Assembly: GCF_001485435.1 (NCBI RefSeq)
Contig: NZ_BCMS01000001.1
Span: forward strand, 2,952,266-3,016,265
DNA from: Deinococcus grandis
GTDB lineage: Bacteria; Deinococcota; Deinococci; Deinococcales; Deinococcaceae
Direction: 5' to 3'
DNA length: 64,000 bases
This document shows positions 62,661-64,000 of this stretch, piece after piece. The position numbers were made by a program, and so were the translations under genes. How positions within the stretch are numbered: position 1 is the first letter of the stretch; each line of letters begins with the position of its first letter. The notes under the pieces were generated by a model, which ran no database searches, was not told the origin of the DNA, and saw nothing but the letters and a program-made list of their open reading frames with translations.

Positions 62661-64000
62661 TCATCGTCGCCCGCTCCGGGCGCGGATGGTGTCCAGTGCG
62701 CCCTGAGTGTCCCAGGCGTCCCGCTCGCCTGGGATGGCGCGGTAGGCGTCGTAGGCGGCGTCGTACCGCCGTTCGGCGTTGCTGAGTTTGGTGCGGGCGG
62801 TCTTCAGCTGCGCGTCCAGGGTCTTGAGCTGCTGTTGCCGCTCGGCTTTTTCAGCGGCGCTGGTGGCTTCCTTCTGAAACTGCACGACTTCCTGCCGCCG
62901 ACTTTCGAGGTACCTCAGTTCATCCTTCGCGATCTCCCATTCGGATCGACGCAGGGAGAGGTTGGCCATCGTGTCTTTCCGGCTGGTCGCCTGCGCGCCG
63001 AAGCTGGACTGGTAGAACTCGTTGGCGACGATGCCCTGCACGGACTGCGGGCTGATGGGTTTGCGGGCGGCGGCGGCGATGATGACGGGTCGCATGCCGG
63101 TGCGCGCGGCAATCTGCGTGGGGGTGAAGCCCATGCCGACCATGAGCCGCAGGGCCATGAAGTTCTGCTCGGCGTGCCGGGTCTCGTGATACAGCGTGTC
63201 CAACACGTCACGGATCTCCTCGGGGGTCATGTCAGGGCGCAGGGTGGACGCGTTGAGTTCCAGCTGCCACGTTTTGAACGTGAACGTACCCAGCAGGGAA
63301 GCGGACATGGGTGTCGCGGTGAACTGCGGTGCGGGCAGGCCGTTCGCCTGACTGAACTGCTTCAGGAGTGCCTCGATGGCCTGTTTTCTTTTGCTGGCGG
63401 TGTCCAGGGTGTTCCACGTCTGGACGATGCGGTCTGTTTCCTTGATGTACCGCGCGAAACTTTCCGGGCGGGCCAGTCCGGCGGGGAACAGTTTGGCCAT
63501 CTGCTCAGGGGTGATGGCACCGGTCGGCAGAAAGCCGCCCAGTTGATTTCCGTTGGCGAGGACGGTGCTACGTCCACCATAGAGGGCCAGGTCGAAGGTG
63601 GCTTGCCAGCTGGCCACGCCGTTCAGGAAGGCGTGATCCACGGTGCCCGTGACCGGCAGTTGAAGCTTCTCCTGGATGGCCTTGATAACGGTCGGGGTGT
63701 ACTGCTGTGCGTTGGCCTTGTACCACGTTCTGGCTGTTTTGAACTGCGCGTTGGTCAGGTTGTCGAAGGTGAAGCCAGTGGCAGGATCAATTGGGGCCGT
63801 GGGTTCGGGGGTGGTGGGCTTGAGTGGCGTGACGGCTGCGGTGTCGGGGGTGATCGCCCGTGGCGATTTGACCTTCACGGTTTTGATGGACTGTGACGAA
63901 CTGGGATGCTTGAGAGTCGTCCCCGTTCCTGCGCGTGCGAAGGGCACGGGGCGGGCTGTGGCTGGCGGAATGGTATTCGTCTTGGCCTGGGGGAGTGTCT
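62661..64000 (-). CDS. Peptidoglycan-binding/HExxH metallopeptidase-like protein, 5' part outside the window
   Basis: The frame is open to the window end, so at least 446 C-terminal residues are seen. In order: a Pro/Thr-rich linker, a peptidoglycan-binding-like domain (TPTVIKAIQEKLQLPVTGTVD), a domain with the zinc motif LYHETRHAEQ (HExxH), a Gln/Lys/Arg-rich coiled coil, and a C-terminal YRAIPGERDAWDTQG. Similar HExxH domains occur in effectors of contractile injection systems and polymorphic toxins. The overlapping lipoprotein gene could be its partner or immunity factor; that is inference. Confidence 0.7.
   Translation of the reverse strand, partial: TLPQAKTNTIPPATARPVPFARAGTGTTLKHPSSSQSIKTVKVKSPRAITPDTAAVTPLKPTTPEPTAPIDPATGFTFDNLTNAQFKTARTWYKANAQQYTPTVIKAIQEKLQLPVTGTVDHAFLNGVASWQATFDLALYGGRSTVLANGNQLGGFLPTGAITPEQMAKLFPAGLARPESFARYIKETDRIVQTWNTLDTASKRKQAIEALLKQFSQANGLPAPQFTATPMSASLLGTFTFKTWQLELNASTLRPDMTPEEIRDVLDTLYHETRHAEQNFMALRLMVGMGFTPTQIAARTGMRPVIIAAAARKPISPQSVQGIVANEFYQSSFGAQATSRKDTMANLSLRRSEWEIAKDELRYLESRRQEVVQFQKEATSAAEKAERQQQLKTLDAQLKTARTKLSNAERRYDAAYDAYRAIPGERDAWDTQGALDTIRARSGRR

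Larger units (their letters stand above)
61038..62664 (-). pseudogene. Lipoprotein gene split by the IS4-family element
   Basis: The 5' part (62664 to 62544) encodes a lipoprotein signal, MKSLPIALILLLTACNKD, and ends in TRA. The 3' part (61402 to 61038) begins PDTKSLTATVGARSDDLDEP. Removing the IS (61412-62543) and one 9-bp duplication joins them in frame as LTRAPDTKSL, giving 161 residues with no stop. The mature protein is acidic with no known family. Its ATG overlaps the stop of the upstream metallopeptidase-like gene by 4 nt, so the two form an operon. Confidence 0.88.

Overview
The window is about 64 kb of high-GC chromosome. It reads as a member of the genus Deinococcus: a Dps with a long Lys-rich N-terminal tail, a CbiX-type chelatase fused to a Cys-rich C-terminal domain like D. 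radiodurans DR2241, a glucose-binding protein close to the Thermus type, MutS2, a split purS/purQ/purL FGAM synthetase, and many short structured intergenic repeats. No rRNA, tRNA or CRISPR array was seen. Species cannot be named from the sequence alone.

Region by region. 1-11.2 kb holds housekeeping and signalling genes: a truncated aminotransferase, murI-rph, a DoxX protein, corA, ridA, a PP2C phosphatase next to an HD-GYP protein (with an apparent one-base deletion in a C tract), mgsA, a DUF1206 protein, a bifunctional NMN adenylyltransferase/Nudix enzyme and a GIY-YIG nuclease. 11.2-15.9 kb is a minus-strand sugar-uptake operon (ROK regulator, solute-binding protein, two permeases, no ATPase) with palindromic operator candidates upstream. 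16-41.2 kb is mostly core metabolism and cell biology: lysS, greA, two MFS transporters, mutS2, rarA, dps, mobA, an aldehyde dehydrogenase, a prepilin peptidase, rimO, and minD-minE followed by rodA. 41.4-49.4 kb carries oxidoreductases, three peptidase-like genes, an EF-hand protein and the chelatase, with two copies of a MITE-like repeat.

The accessory part is 49.4-64 kb. An IS5-family element sits exactly at the stop codon of the chelatase gene. The purine cluster purC-purS-purQ-(DinB)-purL-purF follows, with an antisense DUF559 endonuclease-fold gene between purL and purF that is bounded on both sides by inverted copies of one palindromic repeat. Directly after purF the base composition falls sharply for about 2.6 kb. 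This AT-rich island encodes a two-gene unit: an AAA/SMC-like ATPase of the DUF3696 kind and an overlapping second protein whose last ~84 residues look like a RelE/HigB-type toxin. This is the best candidate for an undescribed (probably anti-phage) system. Next come an exported-protein gene broken by a MITE-like repeat, an IS4-family element whose precise removal restores an intact lipoprotein frame, and a partial gene for a peptidoglycan-binding/HExxH protein that overlaps that lipoprotein gene by 4 nt.

Recurrent structure: at least four families of short interspersed repeats occur (MITE-like ~135-157 bp, with compensatory stem changes; two C/G-rich palindrome families; hairpins whose arms are built of tandem words). 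Most lie between genes, often at convergent gene ends, but one copy interrupts a gene and two bracket the DUF559 gene.
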